A stretch of 64,000 bases of DNA from Shewanella amazonensis SB2B. GTDB lineage: Bacteria > Pseudomonadota > Gammaproteobacteria > Enterobacterales > Shewanellaceae. Shown piece by piece: positions 26,902 to 34,003 of this stretch. Below the pieces are notes generated by a model. It was not told where the DNA came from and searched no databases. It saw nothing but the letters and a program-made list of their open reading frames with translations. Location of the stretch: the NCBI RefSeq assembly GCF_000015245.1, contig NC_008700.1, positions 3,670,501 through 3,734,500 of the forward strand. Reading direction: 5' to 3'. The stretch's first letter is position 1; every line of letters starts with the position of its first letter. Both the position numbers and the translations under genes were made by a program.

Positions 26902-27041
26902 CACCTGCTTTAAGGAAGGTGCGAATCAGTCCCGTGCTTGCTCTGCGTGTGCGTAGAGTGGATAGATGCAAGGCACAGTTCGCAGCGAATGGCCCTAGTC
27001 CTTCGCACCTCTTTGATTTTAAAAAGCAGGTAACGCAGCAG
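26902..27041. repeat. Imperfect inverted repeat, MITE-like
   Basis: The left arm contains ACCTGCTTT and AGGTGCGAA (26903-26925); the right arm carries their complements, TTCGCACCT and AAAGCAGGT (27002-27031), plus GCAGCAG. The arms surround about 80 bp. This could be a small non-autonomous element or a chance structure; copies elsewhere are unknown. Confidence 0.3.
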
Positions 27042-27600
27042 ATACCGCTGTAAGCCACGCCCTACGCCTGTGGCTTGCTAATAAGCACTTGCTTTTACTG
27101 GTGTCACAGTTTTATTGAGGCGCGCCTTTATATTTTGCTGGCTCATTTACCACGCATTCATCCAGGTTTAATTTAATAACCCAGGCAAGACGTTTTATAA
27201 TCACAACGCTGACTAAAATGAAACCAACTTAATACACAACGTGAATACATAACACCTTAATAGCACAATAAAAGTTCAATACGCCATACAGAGCCTGGCG
27301 ACCCACAGTCCTTACTAATTTAAAATATAAAAATCCGATACCATCAATTAATAACAACTTAATAAAAAAACACTGTGCAATATCGATATCACACTGATAT
27401 CAGGTGGTTTACTTCATTGAGTTCACTCTAAATTAACGCACATCAAATACCTGTAAACTTGATAACTGAAAAACAGATACAATACGACTCAGGCACTTTA
27501 GCTAACGGGTTTGAACACGATAAAACTTAAATTAACCTTAAATTAAACTGCAGGCTTTTTAATATTCAGCACTTTCTTATTCATGCGGTTTTTATCACCA

Positions 27601-27628
27601 TTGACATGAACCAACATGACGCTATGAT
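27601..27628 (+). promoter_or_regulatory. Sigma-70 promoter of Tim44-like gene
   Basis: TTGACA (27601-27606), a 16-bp spacer, TATGAT (27623-27628): a near-consensus promoter 37 bp before the ATG at 27665. The leader is short and contains the RBS GATGGA. Confidence 0.75.
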
Positions 27629-27664
27629 GCCTGCCATTCGGTGTTTAAAATAGAGATGGAATAA

Positions 27665-28552
27665 ATGAAAAAGTTATTCATTATGCTGGCGATGTTTTTT
27701 GCCGTCAGCCTGGCAACCAGCCCCGTGGTGGAAGCAAAGAAATTCGGCGGCAATAAGTCTGCCGGTAAAACTCAGCAAACGGCGCAGTCGCAGCCTGCGG
27801 CCACCAATACCACGGCCACCAATACCACTGCAGCGCCTGCCACGGCAGCACCTGCGGCGAAAAAAGGCATGATGGGCGGTATGCTTGGCGGCCTGCTGGC
27901 AGGTGGCTTACTGGCGGCTCTCTTTATGGGTGAAGGTTTTGAAAACATCCAGATCATGGACATAGTGATCATCGCCTTGCTGGCCTTCGTGCTGTTTAAA
28001 GTCATCCGCATGCTGATGGCCTCCAAAGCACAGGCGCAGCCAAGACCAGCCTACTCAGGTGCAGGGCAAGCCAGCACCGCGCCGGGGCAGGACCTTTATC
28101 GCCAGCAGGCCGAACCCGCCGCCTTTGGAGGTCTCGGCGGCAACAGCGGCTTCGCCCAGCCCCAGAGCACAGTACCGTTTCAATTACCACCGGGGTTCGA
28201 TTTAGCCGCCTTTTTGGAAGGCGCCCGCGGCCACTATAAAACCCTGCAACAGGCCTGGAATGAGGGCGACCTGAACAAAATTCAGGAATACGTGTCGATT
28301 GAGCTCTTTAACGAACTCAGCCAGCAACGCCGTGAACTCGAAGGCCAGCAGCACACCGAAGTGATGTTCCTCGATGCCGAACTGGTGCGCGCCACCTACA
28401 ACAACGAGCTTGCCGAAGTGAGCGTAAAATTCAGCGGCCGCTACCGCGACGCCGCTGAAGGCGTAGAGGAAGACATCAAGGAAGTCTGGCATCTGGAGCG
28501 TAACCTGCTGCAAGCCAACTCCCCCTGGCTGATTGTGGGCATCCAGCAATAA
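27665..28552 (+). CDS. Tim44-like domain membrane protein (295 aa)
   Basis: A signal or N-terminal anchor (FIMLAMFFAVSLATSPVVEA), a low-complexity Thr/Ala/Gln linker (about 32-70), a Gly-rich hydrophobic segment (about 73-88) and a TM helix (IMDIVIIALLAFVLFKVIRMLM, about 95-116) precede a C-terminal Tim44-like (NTF2-fold) domain (about 175-295, FLEGARGHYKTLQQAWNEGD to WLIVGIQQ). The bacterial Tim44-like proteins are inner-membrane proteins of unclear function. It is monocistronic with a strong promoter and terminator. Confidence 0.87.
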   Translation: MKKLFIMLAMFFAVSLATSPVVEAKKFGGNKSAGKTQQTAQSQPAATNTTATNTTAAPATAAPAAKKGMMGGMLGGLLAGGLLAALFMGEGFENIQIMDIVIIALLAFVLFKVIRMLMASKAQAQPRPAYSGAGQASTAPGQDLYRQQAEPAAFGGLGGNSGFAQPQSTVPFQLPPGFDLAAFLEGARGHYKTLQQAWNEGDLNKIQEYVSIELFNELSQQRRELEGQQHTEVMFLDAELVRATYNNELAEVSVKFSGRYRDAAEGVEEDIKEVWHLERNLLQANSPWLIVGIQQ

Positions 28553-28595
28553 AAGCGCGCATTAGCATGCTCTTTGCCACGCAGTAACACCAAAC

Positions 28596-28627
28596 AAAAC
28601 CCCGGCACAGACCGGGGTTTTATTTTT
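28596..28627 (+). terminator. Intrinsic terminator of Tim44-like gene
   Basis: AAAACCCCGG and CCGGGGTTTT form a 10-bp stem with loop CACAGA, followed by TATTTTT. Confidence 0.92.
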
Positions 28628-29554
28628 ATGGTCCGAAAGTCGATAGCAGCCGTTTGCAGAGCCGCCCTATCTCAAGAAGCAAAGAAACATAGAGAGAAAC
28701 AAAGAAGCAAGCACTAACCAGCCCCGTATCTGCTTCGTGATTTGCCGCAGCCAAGGCTTGTCTGTTAAAACACCATACGGTAGTCTGGCTTAGCTGTTTG
28801 ATTGGCGTACTTTCAGCCGATAAGCGTATGATTATCAACGCCAAGCTTAAGCAGTTGCTGAATCACGGCGCAAGCCACACTGGCAGTGCAAAACAGCGCA
28901 CAGCACTGCGGCACACAAAACAGCAGTACAAAAAACAACAATGTGGATCAGGGAAGAGACGCAACACCGTTAAGACGGCGCAGCAAGGAAGGCTTTCAGT
29001 TACTTAATTCCTCCTCGTTTCCCCTCCAATTTAACGCTACCGGCATCGGTGTATTTTTTGACCTTTACCAAGGTTTCGCCTTAGCCAAGCTGTTAGCTTT
29101 GATGTTGTTTTAAAAATAGTTTTTTTTGAAGTTGCGTTTCACAGACGGAACGCGCAGTGCGGTAGCCATGTCTGGAGATAAGGGTTACCGCCCTAACAGC
29201 GGTTTAAGGGTTAACGCCAAGCTGCGCTTGGCGAAAGTCGTGAGCTCCGCTCACACTGGGCAAGAGGGAATCAGCAGCAATTCCCTCTTGCATCTCCCTT
29301 GCCGCCCCAGACGAAGCCGAGCACTTTGGCCTTATGGGCTGAAAACGACCACCGCGTCAGACGCTCATCCCTGATTCGACTGACGCTGCCTCGGCATCCA
29401 TGCCTCGGCTTGGCCGTTTCACTCAGCCCAACTGCCAAAGCGGCTTCGATGGGGAAAGAAACCAAGCAGAACGCTCCCCCTAAGCGTACCGATGCTGTAA
29501 GCCACACCCCTACAACCATAAGTAATGAATAATAAACTCCCTGAGAGATAGACC
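28628..29554. other. Non-coding region at the island edge
   Basis: About 930 bp without a convincing gene; short ORFs lack RBS and coding features. It is AT-rich to about 29120, with the T-run TAGTTTTTTTTG near 29118, then a hairpin-rich, GC-richer block. The latter continues, without a recognisable gene, almost to the HEPN gene. Confidence 0.5.
29159..29290. other. Cluster of successive hairpins
   Basis: Four stems follow one another: GCGGTA/TACCGC (about 29159-29190), CGCCAAG/CTTGGCG (29215-29233), GTGAGC/GCTCAC (about 29240-29254) and the 11-bp perfect CAAGAGGGAAT/ATTCCCTCTTG (29261-29290). It may be a structured RNA or a repeated intergenic element. No integron attC core (RYYYAAC...GTTRRRY) was found. 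Confidence 0.4.
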
Positions 29555-30094
29555 ATGTCAGAATCCATAAAAACCTTTGAACGAGCGTTAAGCGATGCAG
29601 AGGCACTGCTCAAATGCTATGACGACTTAAATGAGGTCAAAGACAAATCCTCACCGCCACCGGAAGCCTTAAAGAGAGCATCACTGATCATGATACTCAC
29701 CGCTTGGGAAACCTATGTGGAAGACATTGCTATGGAGCTGTTCGACAAAAAGTTTAGCTCTATCAGAGGTTGTCAGATTGGCACTTTCATGGAACAGCAG
29801 TTTTCCAATAAACTCAAATCCTTCCACAATCCCGACTCGCAAAAAACCAAGCAACTGTTCTCGGAATTTTTCGGCGCAGACGTCGCATCTTGTTGGGTGT
29901 TCAATAACTATCCCACCTCTAAAGAAGTGAGCACTCAACTCAATCTATGGATCAGTAAACGTGGCGATGCTGTACATAGAGCACACACAGATAAGCAAGC
30001 AACACACATAGTCAAACGCACAGACCTTGATAAGTGCCTGTTCTTCTTCAGAACGCTGGTTAAAGCAACTGACAACTATCTGGCTAAGATATAG
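29555..30094 (+). CDS. HEPN (RiboL-PSP type) domain protein (179 aa)
   Basis: An all-alpha protein resembling the RiboL-PSP-HEPN family: ASLIMILTAWETYVEDIAMELF in the first half and RGDAVHRA (about residue 137) with the R-x4-H catalytic motif of HEPN RNases near the C-terminus. HEPN proteins of this kind are found in bacterial defence and toxin systems. It is the first gene of the AT-rich island and lies 302 bp before the STAS/ATPase gene. Transfer is suggested by its low GC compared with neighbouring core genes. RNase activity and partnership with the next gene are inferred. Confidence 0.75.
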   Translation: MSESIKTFERALSDAEALLKCYDDLNEVKDKSSPPPEALKRASLIMILTAWETYVEDIAMELFDKKFSSIRGCQIGTFMEQQFSNKLKSFHNPDSQKTKQLFSEFFGADVASCWVFNNYPTSKEVSTQLNLWISKRGDAVHRAHTDKQATHIVKRTDLDKCLFFFRTLVKATDNYLAKI

Positions 30095-30182
30095 ACATCT
30101 TGGGTATTCAGCCCAGCCGCCAAAGTGGTATCGATAGGACTGCAAGGAAGTGAAATCTTTGGGCGCGGGTTTAAGAAAAGGT

Positions 30183-30323
30183 GTGGGTGTCCTCACTCTT
30201 TTGCAATTATGGGTGTCTCAGTTATTGTAGATAGGCTTCAGACACTACAAGAGTTATGGGTGCCCTCACTCTTTGTTGTGCTTTTTGTGTTAAGTGAAAG
30301 AGTTGTGGGTGTCCTCACTCTTT
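30183..30323 (+). repeat. Spaced direct repeats of a 19-bp motif
   Basis: Three copies of a motif close to GTGGGTGTCCTCACTCTTT start at 30183, 30256 (two differences) and 30305; a partial copy (ATGGGTGTCTCA) is at about 30209. Each is followed by T-rich sequence. The spacing (73 and 49 bp) is irregular, so this is not a CRISPR array. Confidence 0.7.
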
Positions 30324-30396
30324 CTAATAGATATCTAATTCTGTAAAGATAACTATAGTCGCACCAAAAATTTTGAAAAAACTAGGAATTAAATAG

Positions 30397-31707
30397 ATGG
30401 ATTATAACGACACACTAAAAACATTGAAAAATGATATAGAGAAAAATAACAGCGTCAAAATTATAATCCCTAAGAAATTCATTTTTATAGATAATGGCAT
30501 ATACAACTTCAACAACATAACAAAATTTTTAAACTGGGAATTAGAAAACGTTCACGTTGAAATAGACCTTACTCAATGCATAACCACTAATTATCAAGCA
30601 GTATCTATCATTATCCTTTATGCATGGAAACTTAAATCACAAAGATGCAGAGTAGTATTCAAAGAATCAGACAATATAAATGGAGCAAGTGAACTTTATA
30701 GAAGACTTGGAGGAAGAGGCCTTTTCACAGTATTCACCCATGAAAACATTAACTTTAAAAGCGACAAGTACAAGCCGCTTTTTGCAGTGAGAAATACCAA
30801 TGACTTCAAAAAGGTAATTGAAGAATCAGAATCATACACCGACGGATTCAACGTAGAGTTCACAAAAACTTTGAGGTATATATTAAGTGAGCTACTTTAT
30901 AACACACTAGAACACGGTTCGGCCTATTACAAATTTGGACAATCTGATTATAGAATCCCATCCATTTGCCAATTCACATGGTATTCAAAAAGAAATGAGT
31001 TAAGCTTTATTATTGGTGATGTCGGCATCGGCATTAAAAGACATTTGGAGCAAACCTACCCAGGGCAAGAGTCTCACCAGTCAGCAATATTGAAAGCAAT
31101 GGAGCCTAGAGTATCTGGAACTTTTGGCGTTACAGATATATACAAACAGAAAAACAACGCAGGAATTGGACTATTTCTATCAACAAACATTGTACGAAGA
31201 TTAAATGCAAATATGCATATTATCTCAGGCAATGGTGTTGTTCATATTTCACCAAGAGATATAACGGCAAAAGAAGTTGAGTTAGGGTGGCCAGGAACTC
31301 TAATTCTCGTGACAATAAAACTAGGAAAAGAAAGGCTAAAAGAGTCTCTGCATCAAATGATGCAAGAATTCAGAGAATCCGCGTTAAGGGAACAGAAAAA
31401 AGCGGATAGAGAAGAGTCAGGAGATTCTTTTTACTTGAGCATCAGAAATTACTTTGGAACATATGCCGAAGATAAAGAAGCCGCAATTAAATTTAGAGAT
31501 AACAAATTGTTTCAAGCTGTAAAGGATGGGAAAAGAATTGTTATTGACTTTGATGGTGTAGAAAGTGCTCCACATAGTTTTTTAAGTGCACTTTTAGCCT
31601 CACCGATAAAATCAATTGGAATGTTTGCTTATAAGCAATTAAAGATTGTTAATTCAAATCAAGAAATTAGGGAAACTATAGATTTCATTTTAGATGAAAA
31701 CACATAG
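30397..31707 (+). CDS. STAS-like / GHKL ATPase / STAS-like (DUF4325) protein (436 aa)
   Basis: Residues about 20-100 have alternating beta strands and helices like a STAS domain (VHVEIDLTQCITTNYQAVSIIILYAW). The middle (about 140-320) is a GHKL-type ATPase with N box ELLYNTLEHG (about 167), G1 DVGIGI (about 210) and G2 NAGIGLFLS (about 255), as in anti-sigma kinases such as SpoIIAB. The C-terminus (about 365-430) fits the STAS-like DUF4325 (RIVIDFDGVESAPHSFLSALL). An anti-sigma-type kinase fused on both sides to STAS modules is unusual. AGGA lies 9 nt before the ATG. Very low GC marks it as horizontally acquired. Its job, perhaps stress or defence signalling, is unknown. Confidence 0.75.
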   Translation: MDYNDTLKTLKNDIEKNNSVKIIIPKKFIFIDNGIYNFNNITKFLNWELENVHVEIDLTQCITTNYQAVSIIILYAWKLKSQRCRVVFKESDNINGASELYRRLGGRGLFTVFTHENINFKSDKYKPLFAVRNTNDFKKVIEESESYTDGFNVEFTKTLRYILSELLYNTLEHGSAYYKFGQSDYRIPSICQFTWYSKRNELSFIIGDVGIGIKRHLEQTYPGQESHQSAILKAMEPRVSGTFGVTDIYKQKNNAGIGLFLSTNIVRRLNANMHIISGNGVVHISPRDITAKEVELGWPGTLILVTIKLGKERLKESLHQMMQEFRESALREQKKADREESGDSFYLSIRNYFGTYAEDKEAAIKFRDNKLFQAVKDGKRIVIDFDGVESAPHSFLSALLASPIKSIGMFAYKQLKIVNSNQEIRETIDFILDENT

Positions 31708-31738
31708 TAACAATGCAAACATTAGTAATTTTTTGTGC

Positions 31739-32618
31739 GATAAAGGGGTCGGAGTGAATTAAAAACTCATTCGTTTTTACCAGGCCAAGGTCGCCCGGGT
31801 TTTAGATAACCAAGTTTTCGATTGAGCGCGGCTTCAATGTCGGATTTAAAGCGTTCATTGCCCATTAGATAATTGTGGTTAAGGCAGTCGCGAAGGATAT
31901 GCAGTTGTTCGCTGGAAATGTTGCAGTTAAACAGCTCGCGATAGGCATGTTGGCGTTCGGTATGGGTATTGCCCAGGGATAGGTAAGTTGGGTGGGGAGT
32001 CAGGCAGCGAATTGCTTTGCCTGCGCCATTAGCTTGATAGCTAGACCAACGGTATTCGGATGGGTGATCCACCATCCCGGCACGCACTGGATTGAGTTCA
32101 ATATAGCGCTGACAAATCAGCAGGTACTCTTCACTGTTGATGGGACTGGCCTTGTGCCGACCTTCCCAAAGTGTTCCGGTACGTCGGTAAAGACCATTAA
32201 TAGCGCGGACATAGGTGCGACCAACGCTTTGCATAACCTTTGAAATGCCTTGAGAATCGCTGGGCGTCATCAATAAATGTACGTGATTGGTCATCAGTAC
32301 AAAGGCGTGTAGCTGGACGTGGAATGTTTGCAGGGCATCGGTTAGTGCATTGATGTAGATGCCAAAGTCGCTTGATGAAAAGAAGCAGGCGGTGCGGTTA
32401 TTACTTCGCTGGACAATATGGTATGGGATGTCGGGTAGGTAAAAGCGGGGTTTTCTAGGCATGGTCCTTCCTTGGGCATTGGCTAGGTTGAAGAAGTGTA
32501 GCACCTGATTGGGTGTAATTAACTCCGACCCCTTTACGTTGACCCTTTACGTTATCGGACTCCTTTATCGCTTTATCGACCCTTTTATCGCTTTATTAAT
32601 TAACTCCGACCCCTTTAT
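31739..32618. mobile_element. REP-associated tyrosine transposase element with terminal repeats
   Basis: The RAYT gene is bounded on the left by GATAAAGGGGTCGGAGTGAA (from 31739) and on the right by its complement (AATTAACTCCGACCCCTTTA, from about 32518) plus a second copy at about 32598-32617, with a short ctttatcg-rich tandem stretch between the two right copies. These inverted 19-20 bp ends mark the element borders. It sits between the STAS/ATPase and two-TM genes. Confidence 0.75.
31767..32462 (-). CDS. REP-associated tyrosine transposase (RAYT, Y1_Tnp)
   Basis: 231 aa starting MPRKPRFYLPDIPYHIVQRS, the family's standard N-terminus. NHVHLLMTP (about residue 62) provides the HUH metal-binding motif, and YVRAINGLYRRTGTLWEGRHKAS contains the conserved catalytic-tyrosine region. 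SDSQGISKVMQ and YIELNPVRAGMV are also diagnostic. RAYTs are single-strand HUH endonucleases thought to mobilise REP sequences. ATG 32462 is chosen, since a GGAAGG lies close upstream and the family begins here. It looks intact. Confidence 0.93.
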   Translation of the reverse strand: MPRKPRFYLPDIPYHIVQRSNNRTACFFSSSDFGIYINALTDALQTFHVQLHAFVLMTNHVHLLMTPSDSQGISKVMQSVGRTYVRAINGLYRRTGTLWEGRHKASPINSEEYLLICQRYIELNPVRAGMVDHPSEYRWSSYQANGAGKAIRCLTPHPTYLSLGNTHTERQHAYRELFNCNISSEQLHILRDCLNHNYLMGNERFKSDIEAALNRKLGYLKPGRPWPGKNE

Positions 32619-32716
32619 ACAGAGGAAAGTCATTAGAAAATTATAATTAATTTCAATAAATCGTAACAACCTTAATCCACCATGTTAATTAATAACACCA
32701 CTCATGGAATTTAGCT

Positions 32717-33466
32717 ATGAAATATAAAGGATACTGGATTTTAGTATTTATTATTGCCTTATTGATATCTCTTGCATTTGGTTTGGCCCCATACATACTT
32801 TACAGCCTAGGTTTTATCAATCCAGACCATCAAAACGTAATCAAGATTGTAGAGCCTGTAGGTGGAATGTTCGGGCCCGCAAGCGCTTTTTTTTCTGGCT
32901 TCGCACTCATAGCAGTGATTATTAGCATTCAGCAGCAGCGAGAAGCGTTGAAAATACAAGCGGAAGAGTTAGAGCTAACCAGGAAAGAAATTGGAGAGTC
33001 TACAGAAGCTCAACAAGAAATGGCAAAGCATCAAAAGAATGCTATTAGTCTGCAGGTTATTATGCCATTCATGAATGAGATATCGTCTGCTGAAATGAGA
33101 AAAGCAATTATCGAGCTATCTAAGTTTGGAAGAATGGAAAATTTTGATGCCATATACTATGGTTTGCTCCACAGGAATAAGTCAGGGTCACTTGAAGGTG
33201 CTGATTTAGAGTTTTTCGAAACTGTTGATAACGCTAGAAGAAAATTTGTTGGACTGTTTCATAAAATGCAAAGACTGTCTGCTACAGGTGTAGTAGACAA
33301 TGAGATAGTGCGGGTTGTTTTAGGTCCAGACAGTTGCTGGCTTTTGCTAAATATTGTAGAACCTCTCGATGCGAAGATTCGTCCGAATTACTCTACGGTT
33401 ACTTTTGATTTTGCAAGAGGGCTCTATAGCGCTGAAACTGTTGACGTCAAAGGGAGACATGACTGA
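32717..33466 (+). CDS. Two-TM coiled-coil membrane protein of the island (249 aa)
   Basis: Two TM helices (about 7-29, WILVFIIALLISLAFGLAPY, and 53-73, SAFFSGFALIAVIISI) are followed by a Gln/Glu-rich coiled coil (about 73-110) and a soluble helical domain with no motif I recognise. Proteins of this architecture are common in defence islands, but that is a general impression, not a family assignment. GC is low like the two upstream genes. The RAYT element separates it from them, so it may once have been part of the same operon. Confidence 0.75.
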   Translation: MKYKGYWILVFIIALLISLAFGLAPYILYSLGFINPDHQNVIKIVEPVGGMFGPASAFFSGFALIAVIISIQQQREALKIQAEELELTRKEIGESTEAQQEMAKHQKNAISLQVIMPFMNEISSAEMRKAIIELSKFGRMENFDAIYYGLLHRNKSGSLEGADLEFFETVDNARRKFVGLFHKMQRLSATGVVDNEIVRVVLGPDSCWLLLNIVEPLDAKIRPNYSTVTFDFARGLYSAETVDVKGRHD

Positions 33467-33547
33467 AAGATTACTCAAGCGCATCACGATATGCATCAAA
33501 CGAAAGCTAAAATGACCCTCCTATAGCTGATCCAATAAGTTTTAAGG

Positions 33548-33575
33548 TCAACTCTGGCATGCTTGCCAGAGTTGA
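33548..33575. repeat. Perfect 12-bp hairpin
   Basis: TCAACTCTGGCA and TGCCAGAGTTGA with loop TGCT. There is no T-run, so it is not a standard terminator. It lies 82 bp after the two-TM gene. Confidence 0.6.
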
Positions 33576-33830
33576 TTCGATATGAATGCATCCGTGAAGT
33601 GCCGTGAAGCCAAGTTCACATAGATGAACCGAAAGTATTGAATTACATTCACAGCACCTCCCAACAAGATTCCACTCGACCTGCAACCCCAAAAGTCCTG
33701 TTTTTAAGTTTAACGCCAGACTTCAAATTTATCAGGAATGCATCCTGCCAATGCACGGCGTTATGAGTAAAGCAGCAATACCGTATGTAGCAGTTTGTCG
33801 CGCCGCACAAATTCTCTATAACCGAAAACA

Positions 33831-33856
33831 AAAACCCCGGACAAGTCCGGGGTTTT
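33831..33856 (-). terminator. Intrinsic terminator, probably of groESL
   Basis: AAAACCCCGGAC and GTCCGGGGTTTT form a 12-bp stem. On the minus strand it is followed by TTTTTGTTTT, so it suits groEL read-through. It is almost the same sequence as the terminator at 28596. Confidence 0.8.
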
Positions 33857-33908
33857 CAGTTTTACAGGCTTAAATGAGCCAGCAATACATGTTGCATCTA
33901 GCGCAGGA

Positions 33909-33991
33909 AAAATCGTTTTAGAGCAAGGCATCCTGCCGCGACGTTTAGCTGTCTAAACGAGCGGCAGGATAACGCCGCTATAAACGATTTT
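33909..33991 (-). repeat. 83-bp cruciform downstream of groEL
   Basis: Outer arms AAAATCGTTT...GC and GC...AAACGATTTT, inner ATCCTGCCGC/GCGGCAGGAT, and a nested apical hairpin CGTTTAG-CTGT-CTAAACG together make a long, nearly perfect stem. It starts 13 bp after the groEL stop, and on the minus strand the arm ends in a short T-run, so it may be the first terminator or an mRNA-stabilising 3' end. Confidence 0.8.
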
Positions 33992-34003
33992 AACCAGCTA
34001 GAG

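Larger units (their letters stand above)
26777..27664. other. Long AT-rich intergenic region
   Basis: About 890 bp without a gene. The left part (about 26890-27045) holds an imperfect inverted repeat described separately. The part from 27130 to 27660 is very AT-rich and ends in a strong sigma-70 promoter for the Tim44-like gene. A short minus-strand ORF (26801-27058) has no RBS or family features. Confidence 0.5.
33467..34003. other. Intergenic region between island and groEL
   Basis: 537 bp with no gene; short minus-strand ORFs are unconvincing. It holds three strong hairpins listed separately (33548-33575, 33831-33856, 33909-33991). Confidence 0.5.

Noticed and set aside
28798..29113. Small ORFs in the island-edge intergenic region
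   Set aside because: No RBS, low-complexity repeats of CAG/AAC type, and no recognisable domain.
29159..29290. Integron attC site
   Set aside because: The palindromes are there, but the required RYYYAAC/GTTRRRY core pair is absent and no integron integrase is nearby.
30183..30323. CRISPR array
   Set aside because: Only three 19-bp copies, with unequal spacing and no uniform spacers or leader; no cas genes nearby.
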